27,758 nucleotides of DNA from Flavobacteriaceae bacterium UBA6268 (GTDB lineage: Bacteria; Bacteroidota; Bacteroidia; Flavobacteriales; Flavobacteriaceae), in contig DJVA01000102.1 in the NCBI GenBank assembly GCA_002440705.1, positions 1-27,758 of the forward strand, read 5' to 3'. Positions 16,107 to 25,917 of the stretch are shown one piece after another; position 1 is the first letter of the stretch; every line of letters begins with the position of its first letter. A program made the translations under genes and the position numbers. A model generated the notes under the pieces. It did not search any database and was not told the origin of the DNA. It saw only the letters and a program-made list of their open reading frames with translations.

Positions 16107-18689
16107 TTATCGCATGATCAGTTTGGTGGTAAATGTATAGTTTCCACCATCAACTTTCACTAAGTATACACCTGCACTCAATTGAGAGGCGTCCAAGCTT
16201 ACCTGATTTCCAATTTCGACCGATTGGCTGAATACTTTACGTCCATTCATATCGTAAATGGCTACCTCGGTAAGGCCTAAGCTTACTTTTGAAGCAATAT
16301 TGATGGTACCTTGGGAAGGGTTTGGATATACTTGGAAGTTGTTTTCAAAATTGAAATCCCCCACACCCAATTCACATTCTGAAGGTACGTCGTAGGCTTC
16401 GGTTCCATCAAAAACACTGCTGGTAGAGCCTTGAATGGCCGAAACACCCAATCCCCTTTTTGCAAAAGCCCGCCAAATAGCGCATTGGTTAGCGCCTCCA
16501 TTGGTCAACATATCGGCTTCCAAAATGGCATCACGACCATCCACAAAACCTGGGCTACAGGGCTGCAATTTCATTCCGTCCATCACCAACTGCAATGCTA
16601 AGTTGTTTCCGCCTGTTCCATTGTAAATATCGGGATCATACCCATACTCATCGATCAAATTCCAGGTCATTTCCCACAACATGGTGGCCCAGACAAATCC
16701 AACACCATGGGGAATCGTAACATTTCCATTGATATCGGCATAGGTGTAATCGTTGATCGCAAAATCTGTGCTATAGGGTGCTTCCCTTAAACCATTGGGG
16801 TTCCCCGATGCATAGGATGCCATTCCTCGGATATCCTCTGGCTGGTCTCCAGGATACATTGTCATTACTAATGCCAAATAATCGCTCCAACCCTCGCCCA
16901 TTTGCTCTTGGTTCTGCAAACAGCCAGTATTTGTAGGACCTCCGGTAAGTCGATTGGAGACCCCATGGCCATATTCATGAATTACAATTTCATTGTCCAA
17001 ATCCCCGTCTAAATCATCTGGAATGTTTTCCCCGGTAATGGTGCCACTACGAGGCCCATTGGACAAAATATCATTGATGATGGCATCTCCATTGGTCTCA
17101 GAAACCATGAAGACGGGTATGGTAACCAAATTACCAACAGCACCTGCCCCCATAATTAAAGGGTATTGGTTACCGGATGGTGAAGGTCGGTCCACAACAA
17201 TTACTGCAATAGCTCCTTCATTTTCTGCAGCCAAAGCCTTAAATCCAAACTCACATTCTCCACGATTCAAAATGGCAATTTTTCCTGATAATGAGGCACC
17301 ATTGGTAATGGGATCGCATGCATCATATGGGTCTGTAGATGTTCCAGAGTTATCGTCCTCAACCACTACTATATCTTCAGTAATTGCGGGAACTGGCATG
17401 GGTGCCCCAAAAGCAGCTGCAACACCCTCATAAGTACCAGCCAGTGGCCCTGCGTTAATAGTCAAGATTTCCGTGGGTGCCGAGCCACCAGACCAAATGA
17501 ACATTTGCATCCTAGGATTGTTACCATCTGGAGGCGTACTGAAATTCGCATTGTTGGTGCCAGAACCGTCCTGAGCGTCAGCATTAACTGAATCACTTTC
17601 ATTTCCGGGGTTTCCGTAATTGTTTTCTTGGAAATTCCCACTTTCTTCATCAAATCCATATTGGTAGGTAACATCGTGAATGATGTTGTTCCAATAAAAT
17701 AAGTTTACCGTTGCAGCATCAGTGAAGTTGGACGGATCCTGTGGGAGTCCGTAAGGGAAATCAAAATCCAACGTAGCTCCTCCATCGGGTGAGGCTCCAG
17801 TACCGTTGTTTCCATTGATGTCTTCTTGAGCCCAAACGTTGTTTCCTCGTGTAATGGTGAATTCTGCCCCGCCACTGCCATCAGTATCATGCCATCCAAA
17901 CGGAGAAGCCGTCAAGTCTTCCGGACTTGTTACAATTTGATCGGCAACATCGGCCGGATTCCTGAAAGGCAATGGAAACACTCGGTATTGAGCTCCACCA
18001 CCCAATGCTAACGCCTCATTTTTAAACAATGCACTGTTTGAGACTTTATGGGCATGGGCACCAGATTCAAAATCGCAGGATACTACCCAATCCATGGTAT
18101 CAATAACCTGCCCATTAAGTGCATCCACACGTAGGCTATAGTAATGACTGGCATCCAGGAGGTAAATACTCAAATCCCAGGCCAATCGGACCGTTCCGTT
18201 TTCCAAAGGTTGGTATACCAATTTTACTGGAATGTGATTGAGGGAAATCCCTCCATCATTGAATTGATACTCAAAACCATCCTGACCTAAAAGTTGAAGC
18301 GTTCCAACAGTTTGTCCTAACGACTGTGCAGCACTGCTGATAGCACTTGCAGCGGTTATGGAAGGTGTTGACGAATTAACCTTAGCAGCCAAATTGGCAA
18401 TGAAAGCCACTTTGGCACTCACCACATTACCGTTTTTAACAGCAAAACTAGAAGTTGAATTAAACACTTCGATGCCGTTGTAGACTTGGTTCACATAAAC
18501 GTTTTCCAAGTTCATGCTTTTGGAATGGGTTTGCGAACTCAACTTCACGGTAGCAACGTCCATGGTATTAAGCCCCCATTGGGAGCGATTGCTTTCCAGA
18601 TAGTCTTTGGCAATTCTGGAATAATCCTGTGCAACCACATGGCTTGCAATCAAAAATGCCATGAGGTAAAGTAATTTTTTCATAATCAT
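16107..18689 (-). CDS. secreted M36 (fungalysin-type) metalloprotease with PA domain and T9SS sorting domain
   Basis: An 860-residue secreted zinc protease. Domains in order: signal peptide (about residues 1-22), an FTP-like inhibitory propeptide (to about residue 215), the M36 domain with a protease-associated (PA) insert at about 425-545, the active site, and a C-terminal type A T9SS sorting domain (about 780-860) that starts with VYPNPSQG and ends in KLIMR. The zinc site HEYGH is at residues 571-575 and the third ligand is Glu599 in EGWSD. It should cross the outer membrane by type IX secretion and be released or anchored as an extracellular peptidase for protein degradation. ATG 18689 and ATG 18683 are both possible starts. 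The gene follows dgt on the same strand after 127 bp and probably has its own promoter there. Confidence 0.93.
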   Translation of the reverse strand: MIMKKLLYLMAFLIASHVVAQDYSRIAKDYLESNRSQWGLNTMDVATVKLSSQTHSKSMNLENVYVNQVYNGIEVFNSTSSFAVKNGNVVSAKVAFIANLAAKVNSSTPSITAASAISSAAQSLGQTVGTLQLLGQDGFEYQFNDGGISLNHIPVKLVYQPLENGTVRLAWDLSIYLLDASHYYSLRVDALNGQVIDTMDWVVSCDFESGAHAHKVSNSALFKNEALALGGGAQYRVFPLPFRNPADVADQIVTSPEDLTASPFGWHDTDGSGGAEFTITRGNNVWAQEDINGNNGTGASPDGGATLDFDFPYGLPQDPSNFTDAATVNLFYWNNIIHDVTYQYGFDEESGNFQENNYGNPGNESDSVNADAQDGSGTNNANFSTPPDGNNPRMQMFIWSGGSAPTEILTINAGPLAGTYEGVAAAFGAPMPVPAITEDIVVVEDDNSGTSTDPYDACDPITNGASLSGKIAILNRGECEFGFKALAAENEGAIAVIVVDRPSPSGNQYPLIMGAGAVGNLVTIPVFMVSETNGDAIINDILSNGPRSGTITGENIPDDLDGDLDNEIVIHEYGHGVSNRLTGGPTNTGCLQNQEQMGEGWSDYLALVMTMYPGDQPEDIRGMASYASGNPNGLREAPYSTDFAINDYTYADINGNVTIPHGVGFVWATMLWEMTWNLIDEYGYDPDIYNGTGGNNLALQLVMDGMKLQPCSPGFVDGRDAILEADMLTNGGANQCAIWRAFAKRGLGVSAIQGSTSSVFDGTEAYDVPSECELGVGDFNFENNFQVYPNPSQGTINIASKVSLGLTEVAIYDMNGRKVFSQSVEIGNQVSLDASQLSAGVYLVKVDGGNYTFTTKLIMR

Positions 18690-18816
18690 ACTTAGATAAT
18701 TTAGGTTAGTCGGGATTATTGGTTACTGAAATGATGCTTTTCCCGAAAAGTCTTAAATATAATCAGTTATTCTGAATTAAAGGTAATTTTTAACAACTCT
18801 ACGGATACCAAACAAA

Positions 18817-20148
18817 CTATGGTTTACCCTGAATCATCTGGTGCCATTGAAGTGCATTGCCATCGGTAAGTTGTGAAATGTAATGGCAGGCATCCATCAA
18901 ATAGGAGTAGCAAGCCTTCGGATCGTTTTGGAAACCCACACCACATTTCCTTAATATTAATCTATCGTAATGCCTCGCTGTTCCATTCGCCTTTCGTTCC
19001 AAGGCTTCGGTAATGACTTCCAAAAGTGTTCCCAACACCTTGTATCCCGCAATTTCCTTTTCGATAACTTCCCGACTTTGGTAGATTTTTTCAATACTGA
19101 TTTTCAGGATGTCATCAATTTGTGCCTTATAAGCACATTTTTCCAAAAGTGGCACTGAAAAAGTCCCATTCAATAGGGCTTCCTCGTGTTCTAGAAATAG
19201 GATCACCGCTTCTTCAATAAGGGTGCTAATTGCCAAAGACCGAAGGTAGGCCAACCGGTCGCTGGCCTGCGTAAGTTGACTGTATTTTTTGGATTGCAGT
19301 TTATCGCGGACCAAATTCACTAAATATTCCAACGCAAATTCCTCTTCAATAAGTCCCAGATTGATTCCGTCTTCAAAATCGATGAGGGTATAGCAAATAT
19401 CATCGGCTGCTTCCACTAAAAAAGCCAATGGATGACGGCAATAGCGGTTCGCTTCTTTTTTGAGCAATCCCAAGGTGTCCGCCACTTCAGCAAAAAAAGG
19501 TACTTCATTTTGAAAAACACCAAACTTCTTGTCCGATACCTGATGGCTTGGCTTTTTGGGCAAAGACTCCTTGGGGTATTTCGTGAAAGCCCCCAAGGTA
19601 GCATAGGAAAGCCGCAATCCTCCTTCCACCCCATTCTTGGTTTCGGTAAGAATTTTGAATCCGTTGGCATTCCCTTCAAAATCGCATAAATCCTGATATT
19701 CCTTGGCGCTCAACCGGTTCTTGAAACGCATTCCCGAACCGCTTGAAAAAAAATCGCCTATAGCTTTCTCGCCACTGTGACCAAATGGAGGGTTCCCGAT
19801 ATCGTGGGCCAACGCAGCAGCAGCGACTATTGCGCCAAAATCATGGAATTGATACCCATGGGTTTTCTGAAGCTGGGGATGTCGCTCCAACAGGGCTTTC
19901 CCAACAGCCCTCCCTAGGGAACGCCCCACCACGGAGACTTCGAGACTGTGCGTTAATCGGGTATGGACAAACGATGTTTTGGACAGGGGAATGACCTGGG
20001 TTTTGTCCTGCAAACTCCTAAAAGCAGCTGAAAAAATAACCCGATCGTAGTCTACCTCAAAACCCAAACGGGTTTCGTCCTGTTCGCTACGTATGCGCTT
20101 GTGTGTATCGCCCTGGCGTTTCAGGGAAAGCAATTGCTCCCATTGCAT
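18817..20148 (-). CDS. dgt: deoxyguanosinetriphosphate triphosphohydrolase (dGTPase)
   Basis: A 443-residue HD-domain hydrolase that splits dGTP into deoxyguanosine and triphosphate and so helps balance dNTP pools. Metal-ligand segments are HTRLTHSLEVS (His62 and His67) and the HD pair His115-Asp116 in LAHDIGNPPFGH. FEVDYDRVIFSAAFRSLQDKTQV is the family's conserved N-terminal region, quoted here in part only. The open frame extends 28 codons upstream, but the family begins with M-x-W-x-x-LLSLKR, so ATG 20148 is preferred, with ATG 20151 next to it. It is divergent from the TonB receptor gene. Confidence 0.93.
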   Translation of the reverse strand: MQWEQLLSLKRQGDTHKRIRSEQDETRLGFEVDYDRVIFSAAFRSLQDKTQVIPLSKTSFVHTRLTHSLEVSVVGRSLGRAVGKALLERHPQLQKTHGYQFHDFGAIVAAAALAHDIGNPPFGHSGEKAIGDFFSSGSGMRFKNRLSAKEYQDLCDFEGNANGFKILTETKNGVEGGLRLSYATLGAFTKYPKESLPKKPSHQVSDKKFGVFQNEVPFFAEVADTLGLLKKEANRYCRHPLAFLVEAADDICYTLIDFEDGINLGLIEEEFALEYLVNLVRDKLQSKKYSQLTQASDRLAYLRSLAISTLIEEAVILFLEHEEALLNGTFSVPLLEKCAYKAQIDDILKISIEKIYQSREVIEKEIAGYKVLGTLLEVITEALERKANGTARHYDRLILRKCGVGFQNDPKACYSYLMDACHYISQLTDGNALQWHQMIQGKP

Positions 20149-20179
20149 CATAAGAGGTCGTTTTTTGAAGCTGCAAGAT

Positions 20180-20199
20180 AGCATTTTCGAATGCTTTTT
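20180..20199. other. small hairpin with UUCG loop in the dgt/TonB-receptor divergent region
   Basis: AGCATT and AATGCT form a perfect 6-bp stem around TTCG on the plus strand, followed by TTTT. It lies about 30 bp before the dgt start, so on the minus strand it would be in the dgt leader. It could be a weak plus-strand terminator or a leader hairpin; no partner transcript is evident. Confidence 0.3.
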
Positions 20200-20225
20200 A
20201 GGGCAAATTAGACCGCAATCCTTGG

Positions 20226-20303
20226 TTAACATTTAGGTAACCTTTCTATCACTTAATCATAATTTAGGGTTAACGCCCTCTTTACATTGCAGACGCATCT
20301 TTG
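20226..20303 (+). promoter_or_regulatory. Pho-box-like repeat promoter of the TonB receptor operon
   Basis: Heptamers in one 11-bp phase: TTAACAT (20226), GTAACCT (20237), then TTAACGC (20270) and TTTACAT (20281), with the two phases between empty. The last heptamer ends 8 bp before CATCTTTG (20296-20303), which is TAnnTTTG with one mismatch. The ATG is 21 bp further on. The geometry is identical at three other promoters downstream. Confidence 0.55.
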
Positions 20304-20324
20304 CCTCGTGAAATCTAATAACTA

Positions 20325-23177
20325 ATGAAACAACTTTTAACGCTTATCTTCTTAAGCATTACCGCTTTTACCATGGCTCAAGGTAGTGGTTCCATTGTGG
20401 GAAAATTAACCGACAAGGACTTTAACAATGAGCCTCTGGCTTTTGCCAATGTAATCATCAAGAACACTGCAAAAGGTACGACTTCAGACATCGATGGCCT
20501 TTATGCATTGGAAAATGTGGAACCTGGAACGTATACCGTAGTCTACAGTTTTGTAGGCTATGAAACCGTAGAAATCCCCAATGTTACCGTAGTCGCCAAT
20601 AAAGTGACCAATGTGAATGTCCCCTTGGGAGCCAGTGCGGCAACCCTAGACGAAGTGGTTATTAAAACCACGACCAAAAAGGAAAGTGAAGTAGCCTTGC
20701 TTTTGGAGCAGAAAAACGCTGTGACCCAAAAAACTTCCATCGGTGCTCAAGAGCTTTCCCGAAAGGGCGTGGGTGATGTAGCCACTGCCGTAACCAAAGT
20801 AACCGGTATTTCGAAGGAAGAAGGTTCCGGAAATGTATTTGTTCGTGGCTTGGGCGATCGTTATAACGTTACCACTTTGAACGGACTTCCCCTACCTTCG
20901 GACAATCCCGCCAAGAAAAACATCAACCTTGGAATTTTTACCACCGACATTGTGGAAAACATCGGCATCGACAAAACCTATGTCCCCAGCAACTATGGAG
21001 ACTTTGCAGGGGCCAATATCGACATTACTTCCAAAGACTACACAGGGTCTGGGTTCATGGAATTTGGTTTTGAATCGGGCGTCAATACCATCACAGTGGG
21101 GCAAAAAGATTTTTATTTGACCGATGGCCCCAACCGAACTGGATTCTACGACATCAATTACCCAGCGTTCCCATTGAACAATTACAACTTTGTAACAAGT
21201 TGGGACCGTAAGCACACCAGTTTGCCCTTCAACTCGGGGTTTTCGCTTAAAGGGGGCGACTCCTATTCCATAGGAGATAATAGTAAGCTCAGCTTTTTTG
21301 GGGTAGGTTCTTTCAATAACGAATTTGAATACCGCGAAGGGGTCTCCAGGGGAGGCGTCGAGGTAAGTGCCATCCCAAATAGTGACTTCGATTATGTGAA
21401 TTATGCCTACAACACGAATACCACTTTAATGGGGAACCTAGGCTTCAAATTCAACAAGCAAGTTATCAAATACAACGGTTTTTATTTAAATACCACCAGC
21501 GAACAGCAAAAGGAATTTTACGGCATCATCGACAAGGATGATGCAGCCCAAGAGGGTGGCGGTTTTATTGAACGTTCTATTTTCCAAAGAACCCAGTTAT
21601 TTTCCCATCAACTATTGGGAACGCACACTATTGGAACACAAGTTGAAGTTCGTTGGGGCGGTTCGTACAACTATTTACAAAGCGACGAACCCAACAGAAG
21701 ACAGGTAACTTTGCTTCCGGATAAATCTTCGGAGCCTGAAGGCCCAAAATCTTTCCGATTGATTTCATCCTCTTCCGAAAACCATCGCTTTTATTCATCT
21801 TTATCAGAAGAAGAAATCGCCGGGAATTTTGCCGTGGATTTCAAATTCAGCAAAGACAACGACGACGAATACCGTGGGAAAGTGACCCTGGGGTACAACG
21901 GGCGTTTCAAAAATGTTGATTTTGATGCCACTCAATTCAACTTCCGGATCAACAATGCCTTTGGGGTCGTTCAGCCCATTGTGGAAGACATCTACAACGT
22001 TGATGCATACTTCAACCAACAGAACCTGGATGCGGGTCTCTACCGAATTGAGACTTTTAGGGGAAGTCTTGGGAATACCACTGTAGATCCCTTACTGCCT
22101 CAGTACTACACGGGCGACCAAACCATCCACGCAGGGTATTTCAGCCTGGAATATAAAATTACCCCAAAATTTACCGTACTGGCCGGTGTTAGGGGCGAGC
22201 AGATCAATCAATTTATTGAATGGTCTACATCCATCGACCCGGAAGGGGATGAAAGCGAACTGGATACCTTTGAAATCCTTCCTGCACTATCGCTTAAGTA
22301 CGAATTGAACGAAAAACAAAACCTTAAGTTCGCCGCCAGTAAAACCTACACCTTGCCGCAGTACAAAGAACGGGCTCCGTTCTTGTTCCAAGAGGTAAAC
22401 CAAGATTACTTTGGAAACCCATTTCTATATGCCTCCACCGATTATAACGTAGACCTGAAATGGGAACTCTTCCCAGCTTCTTCGGAAATCATTTCCTTAG
22501 GGGTTTTTGGGAAACTCATCGAGAACCCCATCAACACCATTACGGTACAATCGGCTGCCAACGACATCAGCTGGGCCAATACCGGGGACCAAGCTACGGC
22601 CTTTGGGGCGGAAGTTGAAATTAGGAAAACACTGTTGGAAAGTGAGAAAGATGTAAAAGGGTTCCCATTATCGACCAGTTTAACAGCAGGTTTGAACGCT
22701 GCCTACATGATCACCGAGCAAGAATTGGACGGGGCCAAGGTATTTGAAGAAGCACAGCTCTCCTTCATCCCAACTTATTCCAAAACGGGCATTTCGGGCG
22801 CATCCGATTTGATTGGAAATGCAGACATCAGTTTCTTTAAGGAACTGGCTGAAGCCAAAAACATCCAAATGACCCTTGCGGCCAACTATTTTTCTGACAG
22901 GATTTTTGCTTTAGGGAATTTTGGAAAAGGGAACATCATCGAAAAAGGGGTCCCCACCTTGGATTTTATTTTCAAAACACAGTTGAATGAGAACATGACG
23001 CTGGGGGTATCGGCCAAAAACCTTTTAAACCCAAGCATCGAAAGGTATCAAGAAGCTGTAGACGGAGAAACCAACAACGATTCCGAGTTAAGTTTAAACT
23101 TTCAGGAAAAAGAAACGACCATCCTTTCCTATAAAAAAGGGTATGATTTCAAACTGACTTTCGCTTATAAATTTTAA
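20325..23177 (+). CDS. TonB-dependent outer membrane receptor
   Basis: A 950-residue TonB-dependent receptor. Signal peptide at about residues 1-19; an N-terminal carboxypeptidase-regulatory-like beta-sandwich (about residues 20-110), typical of Bacteroidota receptors; a plug domain (about 130-240) with VFVRGLGDRYNVTTLNG; then the beta-barrel, ending in aromatic FKLTFAYKF. It moves a substrate through the outer membrane using TonB energy. It has no SusC-type length (about 1000) and no SusD partner. Instead it is followed after 49 bp by a beta-helix lipoprotein gene, very likely in the same operon. The substrate is unknown; the shared promoter pattern with a phosphate porin and PiT suggests a phosphorus compound. 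Confidence 0.92.
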   Translation: MKQLLTLIFLSITAFTMAQGSGSIVGKLTDKDFNNEPLAFANVIIKNTAKGTTSDIDGLYALENVEPGTYTVVYSFVGYETVEIPNVTVVANKVTNVNVPLGASAATLDEVVIKTTTKKESEVALLLEQKNAVTQKTSIGAQELSRKGVGDVATAVTKVTGISKEEGSGNVFVRGLGDRYNVTTLNGLPLPSDNPAKKNINLGIFTTDIVENIGIDKTYVPSNYGDFAGANIDITSKDYTGSGFMEFGFESGVNTITVGQKDFYLTDGPNRTGFYDINYPAFPLNNYNFVTSWDRKHTSLPFNSGFSLKGGDSYSIGDNSKLSFFGVGSFNNEFEYREGVSRGGVEVSAIPNSDFDYVNYAYNTNTTLMGNLGFKFNKQVIKYNGFYLNTTSEQQKEFYGIIDKDDAAQEGGGFIERSIFQRTQLFSHQLLGTHTIGTQVEVRWGGSYNYLQSDEPNRRQVTLLPDKSSEPEGPKSFRLISSSSENHRFYSSLSEEEIAGNFAVDFKFSKDNDDEYRGKVTLGYNGRFKNVDFDATQFNFRINNAFGVVQPIVEDIYNVDAYFNQQNLDAGLYRIETFRGSLGNTTVDPLLPQYYTGDQTIHAGYFSLEYKITPKFTVLAGVRGEQINQFIEWSTSIDPEGDESELDTFEILPALSLKYELNEKQNLKFAASKTYTLPQYKERAPFLFQEVNQDYFGNPFLYASTDYNVDLKWELFPASSEIISLGVFGKLIENPINTITVQSAANDISWANTGDQATAFGAEVEIRKTLLESEKDVKGFPLSTSLTAGLNAAYMITEQELDGAKVFEEAQLSFIPTYSKTGISGASDLIGNADISFFKELAEAKNIQMTLAANYFSDRIFALGNFGKGNIIEKGVPTLDFIFKTQLNENMTLGVSAKNLLNPSIERYQEAVDGETNNDSELSLNFQEKETTILSYKKGYDFKLTFAYKF

Positions 23178-23226
23178 TCGAACCTAAATGCGCTAATTCT
23201 AATTGCAACATTAAAACTTGAAACAA

Positions 23227-25449
23227 ATGAAAAGAAACTTGTTAATTTTTACGCTTGCCATTACCTCCATGATCCTTGTGGTATCATGTAGTAAGGATGA
23301 TGGCCCCAATAACCCTCAAGCTACCTGCTCCGATGGCATCAAAAATGGTGATGAAACCGGCGTAGATTGTGGAGGCTCTGCCTGTGCTCCTTGCGCTACC
23401 AATCAATTGGCCGGGGAAATTACCGAAGACACTTCACTAGATGCTTCTGTCGCTTACGAACTTAACGGTGCCCTTGTAGTAAAAGCTGGTGCTTCCTTGA
23501 CTATTCCTGGTGGAACGGTTATCAAAGCAACGGGCGGTACTTCTGCCTACATTGCCGTTGAGAAAGGCGCCCAAATTTTTGTGAATGGTAATGCCAATGC
23601 TCCGGTGGTCATGACCTCTGCTTCTGCCAACCCAGCTGCTGGCGATTGGGGAGGATTGGTCATCTGTGGCGATGCTCCTACCAACAAAGGGGTTAACGTT
23701 ACTTCAGAAGTGGCCGATTTGAGCTACGGGGGTAACAATCCCAATGACAGCTCTGGCTCCATTAAGTATTTAAGAGTTGAATATACTGGTGCTACTTTCT
23801 CTAACGATAAGGAATTCAACGGGGTTTCGTTGTTCGGTGTTGGCGCTGGTACTACGTTTGAGTTTGTGCAATCCTTCAACGGAGGGGATGACGGTATTGA
23901 ATTCTTTGGAGGTTCTGTAAATGGAAATAACTTGGTATCTGTTGGAAGCGGGGACGACTCCATCGATTTTGCTGATGGTTGGACCGGTACCGGAACCAAC
24001 TGGTACATCCTGGGTGGTGCCAAAGCGGGGATTGAAGGTTCCAACAATGGGGAAGATGGAAACGCCACTCCAGTAACGACTACTACCTTAAATAACATCA
24101 CCGTTATTGGGCCAGTAACCGAAGGGGCACTTTTCTTTAAGGAAGGCGGTGGTAATTTTACCATCAACAACTTCTACACCAGTAATGTCGATCTTGGAGT
24201 AAAGGTAACCGCTTCTGATAATGCAGCAGCGGCCCGTATTGAAGCGGGTGCGCTTCAAATCAACAACATTCAGTTTGCCAATGCCCCAAGCGGATTAGTG
24301 ATTACCGACTATGAGGGCGATAACCAATCGTTCTTCACCGAGGGTGTTAACAGCGGTGCCGGAAACGGTGCAGCTTCTCCCGATTGGGCCGCTGGTTGGA
24401 CCATTGGTTTGGACAACAGTGGCGCTGCCACCACCGAAAATTTGGCCGGTGAAGTAACCGGTACAGTTACCCTAGACCCGAACGTAGAATACCAACTTAC
24501 CAGCTCATTTGTAGTGTTGAACGGGGGTGTGCTGAACATTCCTGCCGGAACAACCATTAAAGCCACTGGGGGCACTGCTGCATACATTGCTGTAGCCCAG
24601 GGTGGTAAAATTTTCATTAACGGGGAAGCCAACAATCCTGTAGTAATGACCTCGGCTGCCGCCAGTCCTGCTGCCGGTGATTGGGGAGGTTTGGTGCTTT
24701 GTGGAAAAGCACCTACCAACAAAGGAATTAATGTTACTTCCGAAGTAGCCGACCTCAATTATGGGGGTACCGATCCCAACGACAACTCTGGTTCCATTAA
24801 GTATTTAAGGGTGGAATATACCGGAGCGACTTTCTCTAACGACAAGGAGTTCAACGGGGTTTCTTTATTTGGCGTTGGTGCTGGAACCGTTTTTGAATAT
24901 GTACAATCCCTAAATGGAGGTGATGATGGTATTGAGTTCTTTGGCGGTTCTGTGAGCGGAAACTACTTGGTATCCATAGGAAGTGGTGACGACTCTATCG
25001 ACTTTGCTGACGGATGGACCGGAACAGGATCCAACTGGTACATCAAAGGTGGTGCTAAAGCAGGTATTGAAGGTTCCAACAACGGGGACGATGGCAACGC
25101 CACCCCTGTAACCACAACGACCTTAAGCAATATTACCGTAGTAGGACCTGTGACCGAAGGTGCGCTATTCTTTAAAGAAGGCGGCGGAAACTTTACCATC
25201 ACCAATTTCTACACCAACAACGTAGACTTGGGTGTGAAAGTTACTTCAACCGATGCTGCTGCTGCTGCTCGTATTGAAGCCGATGCACTTTCCATCAATC
25301 CTATGCAATTCGACAATCCTGCAGCCGGTTTCATGATTTCCGACTATGGGGGCGCCAATCAGGATTTTGTAGTAGAAGGCCCCACATCAGGAGCGGGTAA
25401 CGGTGCTGCTGCACCCAGCTGGGCTTCTGGATGGACTTCGGGATTATAA
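23227..25449 (+). CDS. surface lipoprotein with two long beta-helix repeats, TonB receptor partner
   Basis: About 740 residues. A lipoprotein signal peptide ends at the Cys of VVSCSKDD, which is the flavobacterial lipoprotein pattern. A Cys-rich linker with DGIKNGDETGVDCGG follows. Two tandem repeats of 345 residues make up the rest. They read like right-handed parallel beta-helix, with Gly/Asn/Asp-rich turns such as GGDDGIEFFGGS and GSGDDSIDFADGW. A TTG nine bases upstream could be read as a start, but ATG 23227 gives a proper signal peptide. It lies 49 bp after the TonB receptor gene. It may be a binding or capture protein for the receptor, in place of SusD. No enzymatic active site is recognisable, so the function is open. 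Confidence 0.85.
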   Translation: MKRNLLIFTLAITSMILVVSCSKDDGPNNPQATCSDGIKNGDETGVDCGGSACAPCATNQLAGEITEDTSLDASVAYELNGALVVKAGASLTIPGGTVIKATGGTSAYIAVEKGAQIFVNGNANAPVVMTSASANPAAGDWGGLVICGDAPTNKGVNVTSEVADLSYGGNNPNDSSGSIKYLRVEYTGATFSNDKEFNGVSLFGVGAGTTFEFVQSFNGGDDGIEFFGGSVNGNNLVSVGSGDDSIDFADGWTGTGTNWYILGGAKAGIEGSNNGEDGNATPVTTTTLNNITVIGPVTEGALFFKEGGGNFTINNFYTSNVDLGVKVTASDNAAAARIEAGALQINNIQFANAPSGLVITDYEGDNQSFFTEGVNSGAGNGAASPDWAAGWTIGLDNSGAATTENLAGEVTGTVTLDPNVEYQLTSSFVVLNGGVLNIPAGTTIKATGGTAAYIAVAQGGKIFINGEANNPVVMTSAAASPAAGDWGGLVLCGKAPTNKGINVTSEVADLNYGGTDPNDNSGSIKYLRVEYTGATFSNDKEFNGVSLFGVGAGTVFEYVQSLNGGDDGIEFFGGSVSGNYLVSIGSGDDSIDFADGWTGTGSNWYIKGGAKAGIEGSNNGDDGNATPVTTTTLSNITVVGPVTEGALFFKEGGGNFTITNFYTNNVDLGVKVTSTDAAAAARIEADALSINPMQFDNPAAGFMISDYGGANQDFVVEGPTSGAGNGAAAPSWASGWTSGL
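23401..25446 (+). repeat. tandem 1035-bp coding repeat (2 copies) inside the lipoprotein gene
   Basis: The same order of motifs starts with LAGE at 23407 and again at 24442, an offset of 1035 bp or 345 codons. Stretches such as YLRVEYTGATFSNDKEFNGV are identical in protein, but their codons differ at many third positions. The duplication is therefore old and both copies are under selection to keep the protein. Confidence 0.9.
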
Positions 25450-25464
25450 TTATTTGGAATTAGC

Positions 25465-25498
25465 AAAAAAAAGGCTCCCGTTTGGGAGCCTTTTTTTT
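25465..25498. terminator. bidirectional intrinsic terminator
   Basis: A perfect GGCTCCC/GGGAGCC stem (25473-25479 with 25484-25490) has a 4-nt loop, eight A before it and eight T after it. It can end both the lipoprotein transcript and the convergent small-protein transcript. Confidence 0.92.
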
Positions 25499-25513
25499 AA
25501 GTTTTTGTCTTTT

Positions 25514-25873
25514 TTAGTAGGATACAACCACTGCATCGGTAACTTTAAATGAAGTTACCTTGGCAATTTTGGAATTAGAGTAGTTCACTTCCTTAATTTC
25601 ATTTCCTTGATAAAAATACCAAGTGCCTACTTTAACTCCGTTGCTGTAGTGTGCAACTGCGGTTTTGTTGCCCTGCACATCATAGCTTATCCATTCACCC
25701 TCTAGTTTGTTATTCAATGTGTAAAAGCCAGTTTGGGCTACGGCACCATTTTCATGATACAGTTTTGCCTTAATTACTTCTCCTTCCTTAACATATTCTG
25801 CAGGTTTTACTACTTGAGAAAAAGCTGCATTTGCAAAGAGAGAAAGAGTAATCATCACCATTAGTTTTTTCAT
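25514..25873 (-). CDS. small secreted YwqK-like (MORN-type repeat) protein
   Basis: A 119-residue protein with a signal peptide (about residues 1-19, ending AAFSQ). The mature part has repeats of the pattern ENGxxxxTGFY, LEGEWISYD and VKVGTWYFY, as in proteins annotated as YwqK-family antitoxins or MORN-like repeats. It should sit in the periplasm or at the outer membrane; an antitoxin role is unlikely for an exported protein. The minus-strand -7 element TACTTTTG is at 25902-25909. It starts next to the 11-bp repeat array that faces the other way, so it might share control with it. Function unknown. Confidence 0.75.
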   Translation of the reverse strand: MKKLMVMITLSLFANAAFSQVVKPAEYVKEGEVIKAKLYHENGAVAQTGFYTLNNKLEGEWISYDVQGNKTAVAHYSNGVKVGTWYFYQGNEIKEVNYSNSKIAKVTSFKVTDAVVVSY

Positions 25874-25901
25874 GACAAATACATTTAAAGGGTTAATCCT
25901 T

Positions 25902-25909
25902 CAAAAGTA
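25902..25909 (-). promoter_or_regulatory. -7 element of the YwqK-like gene
   Basis: Read on the minus strand, this is TACTTTTG, a perfect TAnnTTTG, 28 bp before the start codon. It lies directly beside the 11-bp repeat array that begins at 25918. Confidence 0.55.
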
Positions 25910-25917
25910 ATAAATAG

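Noticed and set aside
20149..20232. 28-codon upstream extension of dgt
   Set aside because: It is not found in the family N-terminus and would overlap the repeat-type promoter of the TonB receptor.
23401..25446. Recent duplication or assembly artefact as the cause of the two lipoprotein repeats
   Set aside because: The copies differ at many synonymous and some non-synonymous sites throughout, which an artefact or recent copy would not show.
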